This document shows, in pieces, positions 16,569 to 24,319 of a stretch of 59,959 nucleotides of DNA; the stretch's first letter is position 1, and every line of letters starts with the position of its first letter. Both the position numbers and the translations under genes were made by a program. A model generated the notes under the pieces. The model saw nothing but the letters and a program-made list of their open reading frames with translations, had not been told where the DNA came from and did no database searches. Source of the DNA: Pseudomonadota bacterium (lineage in GTDB: Bacteria; Myxococcota_A; UBA796; SXON01); contig SXON01000048.1 of the NCBI GenBank assembly GCA_005778355.1, forward strand, positions 1 to 59,959, given 5' to 3'.

Positions 16569-17683
16569 AGTCTTCAGCCCTCGCCGCCGTCGGGGCGGCC
16601 ATCGGACTCTCGCTCTTGGCCTGCACCGGCACGACGAGCGAAGCTGAAAATTGCGGCGGCGACGTGCAGGTGGAGACGATGTCGCTCCAGAGCGACCGGC
16701 AAGGCATCGTCACCATCCCGCTCTCGCTCGACAGCGACGACGCTGTTTTCCAGGTGATCGTGGAGAACAGCGGCAGCGGCTACGTGTCGACCGACGGCCT
16801 CGTCAGTCCCGACGGCGAGACGATCCTCGACTGGGAAGACTGGTACGAGAGTCACGACTCGCTCACCGACGCCTTCTACGCCAACGCCTCCGCCACCACG
16901 CTGAACTGGCCGGTCCGGGAGACCGACCCTGGGCTGAGCGAGGGCGAGTGGACGATGTACGCGTCGACCTTGTCCGACGACTTCTACTACGAGGGCCGTC
17001 GCGACGTCGATGTGACGATCATGCGACGCTCCTGCGCCGGCAGCGCGATGAAGCTCAAGGCGACCATCGCCTACGCGGGCGACCTCGAGAACGACAGCGA
17101 GGTGACCACCGCCACCGAGGCCGCGGTGGCCCGGTGGACGGAGATCTACGCGAGCCACGGCATCGAGCTCTCGACTGAGTTCATCACGTCCGACGTGAAA
17201 GCCAGCCTCCCCTCCCCGAGCACCGGCAACGCCGCCTACGAGTCGCTCTACGACGAGGTGGGCGAGGGTGTGCTGCTCGTGGTGGGTGACGACGTGGGCG
17301 GCGCGGCCGACCTCTACGGCATGGCGGGCGGCATTCCCGGACCACAAGTGGCCACCGACCACTCGGTGGTGGCCGTGAGCTGGCTGGTTCACGCGGGCGC
17401 CAACGCGAGCTTCAACGACACCGAGATCGAGATCTACGGCGAGACGATGGCCCACGAGATCGGCCACTTCCTCGGGCTTTACCACCCGGTGGAGATGGGC
17501 TGGAACTACTGGGACGCGCTCAGTGACACCGACGAGTGCGCCTCGACGAAGAGCTGCGAGAGCGCGCTCGCCGACAACCTGATGTTCCCCTACCCGGTGT
17601 GCGGGAACAGCGGTTGTACCGCGCAAGTCGAGCTTTCGAATGCGCAGGTGGGCGTACTCGGTCTAAACGTCGGTGTTCGATGA
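16565..17683 (+). CDS. Metzincin zinc protease, lipoprotein
   Basis: A 372-residue exported lipoprotein. The lipobox is LSLLAC, with Cys at residue ~20. The C-terminal half has the metzincin motif HEIGHFLGLYH (HExxHxxGxxH) preceded by GETMA, then a Met-turn (ADNLMFPYP) and a Cys-rich tail (CASTKSC, CGNSGC). The N-terminal half is beta-rich with acidic loops (DWEDWYESHDSLTDAF) and may be a prodomain or adhesion domain. It is coupled by ATGA overlaps to the genes on both sides. Substrate unknown. Confidence 0.82.
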   Translation: MKSSALAAVGAAIGLSLLACTGTTSEAENCGGDVQVETMSLQSDRQGIVTIPLSLDSDDAVFQVIVENSGSGYVSTDGLVSPDGETILDWEDWYESHDSLTDAFYANASATTLNWPVRETDPGLSEGEWTMYASTLSDDFYYEGRRDVDVTIMRRSCAGSAMKLKATIAYAGDLENDSEVTTATEAAVARWTEIYASHGIELSTEFITSDVKASLPSPSTGNAAYESLYDEVGEGVLLVVGDDVGGAADLYGMAGGIPGPQVATDHSVVAVSWLVHAGANASFNDTEIEIYGETMAHEIGHFLGLYHPVEMGWNYWDALSDTDECASTKSCESALADNLMFPYPVCGNSGCTAQVELSNAQVGVLGLNVGVR

Positions 17684-18099
17684 TCATCCTCTTCTCTGTC
17701 GCCCTCGCTTCCCCTGTTTCCGACGCCCTGGCGGCGCGAGACGGGGTTGACTGTCTCTCGCTCGGCGAGCCCACCTCGATGCTGCGCGACGAGCTCCTCG
17801 GCCTGACAGACCCAGCCATCCTGCCCTCGTCGGTGCCGATGCGGGCGGCGTCGTGTCTCGCGGAACGCTTCGGTACCGAGAGTGTAGTGCAGGACGCGAT
17901 CGTCGCGTGGTCGAGCGACAGCGAGCGCCAGGGGCTCGCCATGGCGGCGCTGATGCGAGTCGACCTCTTGGGTGAGCCCGGTGCCCTGCGCGTGGTGCAG
18001 GCGGCGCTGGCGTCGCCCTTGCCACGGGTGGCGACGAAGGCCCGCGAGATGGTGCCGGGGAGCATTCACCCGGCGGTGCGCGCGCTGTCGGTGCCGTAG
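17680..18099 (+). CDS. Secreted helical-repeat hypothetical protein
   Basis: A 139-residue protein beginning at ATG 17680, inside the stop of the metzincin gene (ATGA). The first ~11 residues are hydrophobic and end in LASPVSDALA, consistent with a short signal peptide. The mature part has HEAT-like helix pairs (MRAASCLAERFGTESVVQDAI, RQGLAMAALMRVDLLGEPGALRVVQAAL) and two Cys. It may act with the protease upstream. Confidence 0.55.
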   Translation: MIILFSVALASPVSDALAARDGVDCLSLGEPTSMLRDELLGLTDPAILPSSVPMRAASCLAERFGTESVVQDAIVAWSSDSERQGLAMAALMRVDLLGEPGALRVVQAALASPLPRVATKAREMVPGSIHPAVRALSVP

Positions 18100-18132
18100 G
18101 GGCTCTCCGGGGGGCTCCGATCTGACGTTCGC

Positions 18133-18146
18133 TGTGTCGCGACACA
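18133..18146. repeat. 14-bp perfect palindrome
   Basis: TGTGTCGCGACACA, with core TGTCGCGACA. The same core recurs at several other places in the window, including 18366-18375. Confidence 0.7.
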
Positions 18147-18362
18147 CGAATCGACACCCATGTGGTCACTTCTAGGACACATGCCCGACTCATCGGGGAA
18201 AAAATAGGACAGATCGGCCCTCCCGGGCTCACTGGCCACCGGCACCCTCGACGAAAACAAACCTTTGTCCGTGGCGCGGACTCGCGAGGCGCGGCCCGAG
18301 TCCTATTTCTGATGGGATGACTGCGGCAAGTGTCTCGAAAAGGGGGGGATGACCTCTGGCGA

Positions 18363-18378
18363 TAGTGTCGCGACACTA
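18363..18378. repeat. 16-bp perfect palindrome
   Basis: TAGTGTCGCGACACTA, the longest perfect palindrome noticed here. It lies ~230 bp from the related palindrome at 18133-18146 and 69 bp beyond the stop of the lectin pseudogene. Confidence 0.7.
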
Positions 18379-18446
18379 CATCCGCTCGTCGCCGACGACC
18401 CCGAGCCGCCGCCGCGGTGCGCTAGCCGACCGATCGCGCCGCGCGG

Positions 18447-19900
18447 CTACTCGAACTCGCAGGCGTAGGCTTGCCCGAAGGACACGTAGCCGCACCAGAT
18501 GTCGTTCCAGTAGCCGTCGCCGCGCCCGGTGATCTCGAAGCAATCCTCGCCCGGTGACATGTCGTTGGGCTCGCCGCTGCCGAAGTCCTCGAAGCTCCAC
18601 GTCTCGCCGCTGATCCATGCGAAAGTGCCTTCGCTGTCGGCGTCGCAGGCGCCTGCGAAGGTACGGTCGGCGATGGCGTAGAGAAAGTCGGACTCGTCGC
18701 TGGTAGTGGCGGTGGCGAGGTAGCCCCCGGCGGCCATGCAGCTCGCGCGCGCGTCTTCCCACCACGTCGTGCGGTCGGTCACCGCGTAGTAGCAGTGGCC
18801 GTCGTCATCCACGAAGCCGAGGCTGGTGTCACACCAGCCGCGGTAGCTCGGCACCTTGCCGTCGTCGGTGCCGACGAGGGAGGCACAGATCGAGCCGTCG
18901 TCGTTGCCGGGGCACCGGGTGACGCTCGCATCGCTGTCGTCGCAGTCGCCGGCGCTCGACACGTAGCCCTCGGGCGCCTCGCAGGCGTACACGCGCTCGT
19001 CGCGATCGCCAAGGCCACCGCCGTCGGCGTCGCGGCACCAGGCGGGAGGATCGCTGGCGTCCTCGTCGATCTCCCCGTCGCAATCGTCATCGCGACCGTT
19101 ACACCACTCGGAGGCGCCCAGAAACACGCTGGCATCTGCGTCGTCGCAGTCGTCGGCGGTGGCCACGTAGCCAGGCGGGGGCTCGCAGAACTGGACGGTG
19201 CTGGCTGGATCGCCATGTCCGTCGCCGTCGGCGTCGGCGTACCAGACCTCGGTACAGGCGAGGGCGAAGCGGGTGCTCGTCGTGGCGACGGCGCCGCACG
19301 GGTCGGTGGCGTCGAGTTCCAGGGGTGCAGGCCGCCGTCGAGGTCGACGAGATCCAGATCGAAGCCCGCGCGACCGCTCGCATCGGCGCTCGCCGGGCCG
19401 TCGATGGGTGTGTCGTCGAGGCGCCAGGCCAGCGCGACCTCCTGGCCTTCGGCGTCGGCGACGTCGACGAGCACCGCGAGCGGCTCGGTGGGAAGGACCT
19501 TGGCCAGGTCGGCCGGGGACAAGATCCATGGATCGGGAGGGGAGTTCTCGGCCACGCGGAAGTTCGTGTCGGCGCCAGTGACCAACCCCGCGGGGTCGGT
19601 CACTGCGGCGTGCGCTGCGTGCTCGGTGCCGGGTTGAAGCGAGTCGGCGCGCAGCGTCCAGCGGGCGCCGGGACGCACGAGGTCGGCGACCACGCCGCCG
19701 TCGAGCGACATCTTGACCAGTAGGCGGGCGTCGGGATCGTCGCCGTGGTGGGCGAGCGCCACGATGCGGAGCGCCTCGCAGGCCGGCAACTCCTCGCCAT
19801 CGACGCTGGGCGTCTCGAATCAGAGCGAAGGGGGCCGTTTGTCCGTCGTGACCGGGCTCACGCCGGTCCCCGAGCCGGCGAACAACCAGGGCAGGAGCAT
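18447..19900 (-). pseudogene. MopE-repeat/C-type-lectin protein, broken by a stop and a frameshift
   Basis: The coding signal runs on the minus strand from ATG 19900. A short signal-like peptide is followed by an in-frame TGA at 19822-19820. The same frame then continues (FETPSVDGEELPACEALR) with extracellular Ig/cadherin-like repeats to about 19325. There the reading shifts at a CCCC run (plus-strand 19322-19325): one added C would join GGLHP to LELDATDPCG. The rest carries two MopE-type metal-binding repeats (WYADADGDGHGD, DDCDGEIDED) and a C-type-lectin domain with WND (EDCFEITGRGDGYWNDIWC) and the paired cysteines. Either both lesions are real, making a pseudogene, or they are sequencing errors. 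Confidence 0.65.
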
Positions 19901-19944
19901 GGCTGAGCGTACCACCCCCAGTTCCCCGCGATAGCCCCCGCCCG

Positions 19945-21018
19945 ATGAACGCCTTCGCCGTGATTCACCCGGGCCTCGAGGGCGTGGTGCTCGCCGAGCT
20001 GCAGACGCTCGGCGTGCAAGGCGAGGTCGTCGGCGGCGGCGTTCGCTTCGAGGCCGACCCCGCCCGCGTCGCGAAGCTCGCGCGCACGATGCGCACACCA
20101 TCGCAGCTCTTGATCGAGCTGGTATCGGGCACGGCGAAGTCGCCCGACCAGCTCACCGGGCTCTTGCGAAAGGTGCCCTGGAAGACCTTGCTGCACCCGC
20201 TGACGAAGCTCGAGGTCGACGTCACGTCGCGACAGAGTGCTGTCCGCTTTCGCGACGTCGCCGCGCGCGCCGCGGGGCACACCATCCGCGAGTGCCTGAA
20301 AGGCCCCTTCGTGCCCGACAAAGAAGCACGGCCACAGCTCGCCCAGCACGTCCAGATCCGCCTCGACAACGACATCGCCACGGTGTCGCTCGACGCCGGC
20401 GGCGAGCTGCTCCACCGCCGCGGCTGGCGCACCGACGCGGTGAAGGCGCCGCTCCGGGAGAACCTCGCCGCCTGCCTGATCTGGCTCGCCGACTGGCGCG
20501 GCGACCGCCCGCTTCTCGATCCGTTCTGCGGCTCGGGCACCATCCCCGTCGAGGCGGCCCTGCTCGCGGCCGGGCGCCCCCCCTTCGGGCGGCGACGGTT
20601 CGCGTGCGACGAGTGGCGAGGGCTTTCCCGCGAGGCCATCCGCGTGCAGCCCGTCGCGACCGGAGTCAGCATCAGCGGCTCCGACCACCACGCGCCCTCG
20701 GTCCTGGCCGCGCAGGCCAACGCGCAACGTGCCGGGGTCAAGGCAAACTTCCGTCACCTGCAGGTGAGCGACATCGAGCCCACCGGCGTGGCGGGCACGA
20801 TCGTCACCAACCCGCCCTACGGGAGCCGACTCGGCGTCAGCGTGGCCCCGGTCTACAGCCACTTCGGCCGGGCGCTTCGCGAACGTTTCACGGGGTGGAC
20901 CGCCGTTTTCTTGTCGCCTCAGCCGGATCTCGCCCAGCGGGTCGACCGCAACGCCGAGCGGCTGGTCCACTTCAAGAACGGTGGGATCCCAGTGGGGGTG
21001 TGGGCGGTCAGGATCTGA
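19945..21018 (+). CDS. RlmL-like 23S rRNA/RNA N2-guanine methyltransferase (COG0116)
   Basis: A 357-residue class I SAM-dependent methyltransferase. The N-terminus is a THUMP-like domain (residues ~1-150). The Rossmann motif LLDPFCGSGTIPVEAALLA follows (~194-212). The amino-methylase motif is TNPPYG (~290-295), the N/DPPY signature for exocyclic amine methylation. It matches the RlmL/TrmN-like group and lacks the RlmK half found fused in E. coli RlmKL. The target base (G2445-type or a tRNA site) cannot be read from the sequence. Confidence 0.85.
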   Translation: MNAFAVIHPGLEGVVLAELQTLGVQGEVVGGGVRFEADPARVAKLARTMRTPSQLLIELVSGTAKSPDQLTGLLRKVPWKTLLHPLTKLEVDVTSRQSAVRFRDVAARAAGHTIRECLKGPFVPDKEARPQLAQHVQIRLDNDIATVSLDAGGELLHRRGWRTDAVKAPLRENLAACLIWLADWRGDRPLLDPFCGSGTIPVEAALLAAGRPPFGRRRFACDEWRGLSREAIRVQPVATGVSISGSDHHAPSVLAAQANAQRAGVKANFRHLQVSDIEPTGVAGTIVTNPPYGSRLGVSVAPVYSHFGRALRERFTGWTAVFLSPQPDLAQRVDRNAERLVHFKNGGIPVGVWAVRI

Positions 21019-21053
21019 CCGTCGGCTATTGACGTGCCAAGATAGGCGTTCGC

Positions 21054-22676
21054 ATGCTGCGCTGCCTCCGCGTTCGACAGCTGGCCATCGCCGACGACAT
21101 CGAGCTGCTCCTCGGCGACGGGCTCAACATCGTCACTGGGGAAACCGGCGCCGGGAAGTCGATCCTGGTCGACGCCCTGCAGCTCGTGCTCGGTGGGCGG
21201 GCAAACCCGGAGCTGGTGCGCACGGGCGCCGAACGTGCCGAGGTCGAGGCCCTCTTCGAGCTCTCTCCCGGGGATCGAGAACGCCTCGCGGGTCGCGACG
21301 TCGGCCCGGAGCTGGTCCTGCGGCGCGTCGTGGAGGCCGCCGGCCGCTCGCGGGCCTACATCGATGGCCGCCTCGCCACTGCGGGCGAACTCGCCGAGGT
21401 GGCGCGTGGGCTCTGCGACATCAGCTCGCAGCACGAGCACCACTCGCTGGTCGATCCGGGCTCGCACCTCGGCTACCTCGACGCCTACGCCGACCTCGGC
21501 GCCCTGCGCGCCCAGATGGACACGGCCTGGGCCACACTTCGCGAGGCCGAGACGGCGTTGGAGGCCCTGCGAGGACGCTTGCGCGAGGACCGCGCCGATT
21601 GGCTCCGCTTCCAGCTCGCGGAGCTCGACAAGGTCGACGGGCTCGATGTCGACGAGGCAGAGCTGTCGCGACTTCGCAATGTCGATGCCCTGGCCGCCCT
21701 GGTGCAGCGCGCCCACGCCCGGCTCTACGACGACGACCAGGCCGCGAGCGGGGCCCTCGCGCGCGTGGAGGCCGACGTGGCCTCCGCGGCCCGGCTCGAC
21801 CCCGCGCTCGGGAGCGTCCACGAGCGCCTCGTCGCGCTGTCCACGGAGCTCGACGACATCGTCACCGAGCTGGGACGCTACGCGCGCGGCCTCCGTGCCG
21901 ATCCCGCCCGCCTCGCGGCGCTGGAGGAGGCCCAGCACGAGGTGCGTCGCCTGCGTCGCAAACACGGTGACGACCTGGCCGGGGCCCGGAGGCGCATCGA
22001 GGAGGAGCTCGCCCAGATCGAGGGCTCGGCCAACGCCCTTGCCGACGCAGAAGCCGCCATCGAAGCGGCACGTTCGGTGGTGGCCCGAGTCGCGCCCGCG
22101 CTGTCAAGCCGCCGCCGGGCCGAGGCGCGGAAGCTCGCGAACGCCATCACCGGCGAGCTCGCGTCGCTCGGCATGGGCGAGGCCCGCGTGGACGTGAACG
22201 TTGCCGACGCCGGCGTCGGTCCCCGCGGCGCCGATCGCGTGGAGTTCCGCATCGCCACCAACCGGGGCGAGGAGCCTCGGCCCCTCCGAAAGGTGGCGAG
22301 CGGCGGCGAGCTGTCCCGTGCGCTGCTCGCGGTGAAGCGGGTGCTGGCCCAGATGGGGCCGGTCGGCACCTACGTCTTCGACGAGGTGGACAGTGGCGTG
22401 GGCGGCGCCGTCGCCGAGGTGATCGGGCGCAAGCTGCAGGAGGTGTCGCGACACCACCAGGTACTATGTGTCACCCACTTGCCGCAGATCGCCGCCTGGG
22501 CCGACCTGCACTTGCACGTGCGCAAGGAGGCCGTGGGCGAGCGCACTTTCTCATCCGTGCGCGCGCTCGACGAGTCGGCCACCGTGGAGGAGTTGGCGCG
22601 CATGCTCGGCGGCGTGCGCGTGAGCGACGCGGCGCGGGCGGCCGCCAGGGAATTGCGGGCAGGGGCGCGGTCGTAG
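21054..22676 (+). CDS. recN: DNA repair protein RecN
   Basis: A 540-residue SMC-like ATPase for double-strand-break repair. Walker A GETGAGKSILVDALQLVLGGRA sits at residues ~28-49. The QH motif lies in ISSQHEHHSLV. A long coiled coil spans ~150-340. The ABC signature is KVASGGELSRALLAVK (~410-425), Walker B is TYVFDEVDSGVGG (~441-453), and the switch His lies in LCVTHLPQIAAWAD. Length and domain order are standard. The plus-strand run continues 24 bp later with the CAP-domain gene. Confidence 0.95.
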   Translation: MLRCLRVRQLAIADDIELLLGDGLNIVTGETGAGKSILVDALQLVLGGRANPELVRTGAERAEVEALFELSPGDRERLAGRDVGPELVLRRVVEAAGRSRAYIDGRLATAGELAEVARGLCDISSQHEHHSLVDPGSHLGYLDAYADLGALRAQMDTAWATLREAETALEALRGRLREDRADWLRFQLAELDKVDGLDVDEAELSRLRNVDALAALVQRAHARLYDDDQAASGALARVEADVASAARLDPALGSVHERLVALSTELDDIVTELGRYARGLRADPARLAALEEAQHEVRRLRRKHGDDLAGARRRIEEELAQIEGSANALADAEAAIEAARSVVARVAPALSSRRRAEARKLANAITGELASLGMGEARVDVNVADAGVGPRGADRVEFRIATNRGEEPRPLRKVASGGELSRALLAVKRVLAQMGPVGTYVFDEVDSGVGGAVAEVIGRKLQEVSRHHQVLCVTHLPQIAAWADLHLHVRKEAVGERTFSSVRALDESATVEELARMLGGVRVSDAARAAARELRAGARS

Positions 22677-22700
22677 CGAGGGCGTGCTACCCATCGTCCC

Positions 22701-23231
22701 ATGCTCCGCCTCGCGACGTTCTTGCTCTCCGGTGCACTCCTGGCCTGTGGCCCCATCGCCTTCGGCGACGAGGAAGACTCCGCCGCCGAAACCGACGAGG
22801 CGTCGACCCTCGACGGGGACGCGCAGGAGTTCCTCGAGGCGCACAATGAGATTCGCGACGGCGTGGGCGTCGGTCCCCTCGAGTACGACCTCGACGTGGC
22901 CGACTCCGCGCTCGGCTGGGCGGTAGCCCTCGCCGCGGATGACTGTGCCTTCGAGCACGAGAACCAGGACGACTACGGCGAGAACCTGTGGTGGTCGTCC
23001 TACTCCCCCACACCGACCGAGGTCGTGGAAGGCTGGGCCAGCGAGGTGGAGTTCTACGACTACGACACCAACAAGTGCGACCGAGGCAAGGCCTGCGGCC
23101 ACTACACCCAGGTGGTATGGGCCGACACGGCCGTGGTGGGCTGCGGCAAGGGCAGCTGCGACAACGGCGCCGTGATCTGGGCCTGCCGCTACGATCCGCC
23201 GGGGAACTGGGTCGGCGAGAAGCCCTACTGA
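22701..23231 (+). CDS. CAP/SCP-domain lipoprotein
   Basis: A 176-residue lipoprotein (lipobox ALLAC, Cys ~16) carrying a CAP (SCP/PR-1) domain. Visible signatures are AHNEIRDGVGVGPLEYD, the GENLWW motif and the CAP1/CAP2-like segments CGHYTQVVWADTAVVGCG and WACRYDPPGNWVGEKPY. The Cys pairs suggest disulfides. The putative cavity His residues (H in AHNE, H in CGHY) and the Glu of GENL are kept. Bacterial CAP proteins have roles in binding lipids or small ligands; the role here is unknown. Confidence 0.88.
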   Translation: MLRLATFLLSGALLACGPIAFGDEEDSAAETDEASTLDGDAQEFLEAHNEIRDGVGVGPLEYDLDVADSALGWAVALAADDCAFEHENQDDYGENLWWSSYSPTPTEVVEGWASEVEFYDYDTNKCDRGKACGHYTQVVWADTAVVGCGKGSCDNGAVIWACRYDPPGNWVGEKPY

Positions 23232-23263
23232 GCGCCCGCCCCGCGCTACGTTCGCCGTCGCCC

Positions 23264-24319
23264 GTGCCCTTCGCTCCTTCCACGCCGCCGCTCACTCGGC
23301 GCCTCCGCCGCGCCTGGGCCGAGCTTCGCTATTTCGGCTTTGCACTACGCAACTTGCGCTGGCCGCTTGCCCAGTTCACCGCCGCGTGGGCGCTCGGCAC
23401 CGTGGTGGAGCGTGGATGGGGTGCGCCCCTGGGCGGCCTGGCGCCGAGCTGGGACGCGGCCGCCTACACCGCATTCATGCTGCTCCTCGGCGAGCTCAAC
23501 GCGGAGCTACCGGCCGACCCGGCGGGCCAGCTCATCCTCTACCTCTTCCCGCTTCTCGGGGTCATCATCATGGCCGAGGGCCTCGTCAAGGTGGGCCTCA
23601 CGGTTTTCCGCAAGGCAGAAAACGCAGGAGTCTGGATGGAAATCCTCGCGAACGCCACCAGCGGCCACATCATCCTGGTGGGCCTCGGACAGGTGGGCTT
23701 CCGCACGCTCGAACAACTGCTCGCGATGGGCGCCGAGGTGTTCGTCGTGGAGGCCGACGCCAACGGAGAGCACATCGCCACCGCCCGCGCGCTCGCGGCC
23801 GACGGTCGACCGGTGCACCTGCTGCTCGGCGACGCCCGCCAGGAGAAGCTGATCCGCTCCTTGAACCCGTCCCGGGCCCGGGCAGTGGTCATCGCCACCG
23901 ACGACGACCTGGTGAACCTGGAGGTGGCCTTGGAGGTCCAGGAGGCCGCCCCCGAGGTGAACGTCGTCATGCGGCTTTTCGACCAGCGACTGGCCAACCG
24001 CGTGAAGAACGCGATGGGCGTAGACGTGAGCCTGTCCACGTCGGCGGTCGCCGCGCCGATCTTCGCGGCGGCCGCGCTCGATCGGCGCGTCGTCGGGGCG
24101 CACCGCGTGGGGGAGCGCACCCTGCTCGTGGTGGAGGTGGGCGTCGCGACCGAGGCCGTCGGCGAGACGGCCGGCCAGTTCTACGCTCGCACGGGGCACG
24201 CGCTCGTGGCCCTCAACGGCACCCCGGCGCGCGCGAACCAGGTGCTCGCGCCGGGCGACACGCTGCAGGTGCTCGTGCCTGCCGAGGAGCTGGCGAGCCT
24301 GCCCTCAGCTCTTTCGTAG
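23264..24319 (+). CDS. RCK/TrkA-N domain membrane protein, ion-channel-like
   Basis: A 351-residue protein starting at GTG 23264. Two transmembrane helices (~35-55 and ~90-115) surround a short re-entrant-like region, as in two-helix K+ channels. The TxGYGD selectivity filter is not there: the matching stretch reads TAFMLLLGELNAELPAD. The cytosolic part is a full RCK domain with GLGQVGFRTLEQL (GxGxxG) and an acidic strand end (VVEADAN), followed by an RCK-C-like domain. It may be a channel for another ion or a regulator. Its last 15 bp overlap the convergent gene. Confidence 0.78.
   Translation: MPFAPSTPPLTRRLRRAWAELRYFGFALRNLRWPLAQFTAAWALGTVVERGWGAPLGGLAPSWDAAAYTAFMLLLGELNAELPADPAGQLILYLFPLLGVIIMAEGLVKVGLTVFRKAENAGVWMEILANATSGHIILVGLGQVGFRTLEQLLAMGAEVFVVEADANGEHIATARALAADGRPVHLLLGDARQEKLIRSLNPSRARAVVIATDDDLVNLEVALEVQEAAPEVNVVMRLFDQRLANRVKNAMGVDVSLSTSAVAAPIFAAAALDRRVVGAHRVGERTLLVVEVGVATEAVGETAGQFYARTGHALVALNGTPARANQVLAPGDTLQVLVPAEELASLPSALS

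Larger units (their letters stand above)
18100..18446. other. 347-bp intergenic region with two large palindromes
   Basis: No convincing gene on either strand. The stretch is visibly less GC-rich than its neighbours. It holds TGTGTCGCGACACA (18133-18146) and TAGTGTCGCGACACTA (18363-18378), both perfect palindromes. It also has TAGGACA direct repeats near 18173 and 18205, with an inverted copy (GTCCTAT) near 18300. It may be a remnant or regulatory region between the helical-repeat gene and the lectin pseudogene. Confidence 0.6.

Noticed and set aside
19820..19822. Selenocysteine at the in-frame TGA of the lectin gene
   Set aside because: No SECIS-like hairpin was seen after it, the position follows a signal peptide, and the same gene has a second lesion, so a broken frame is simpler.
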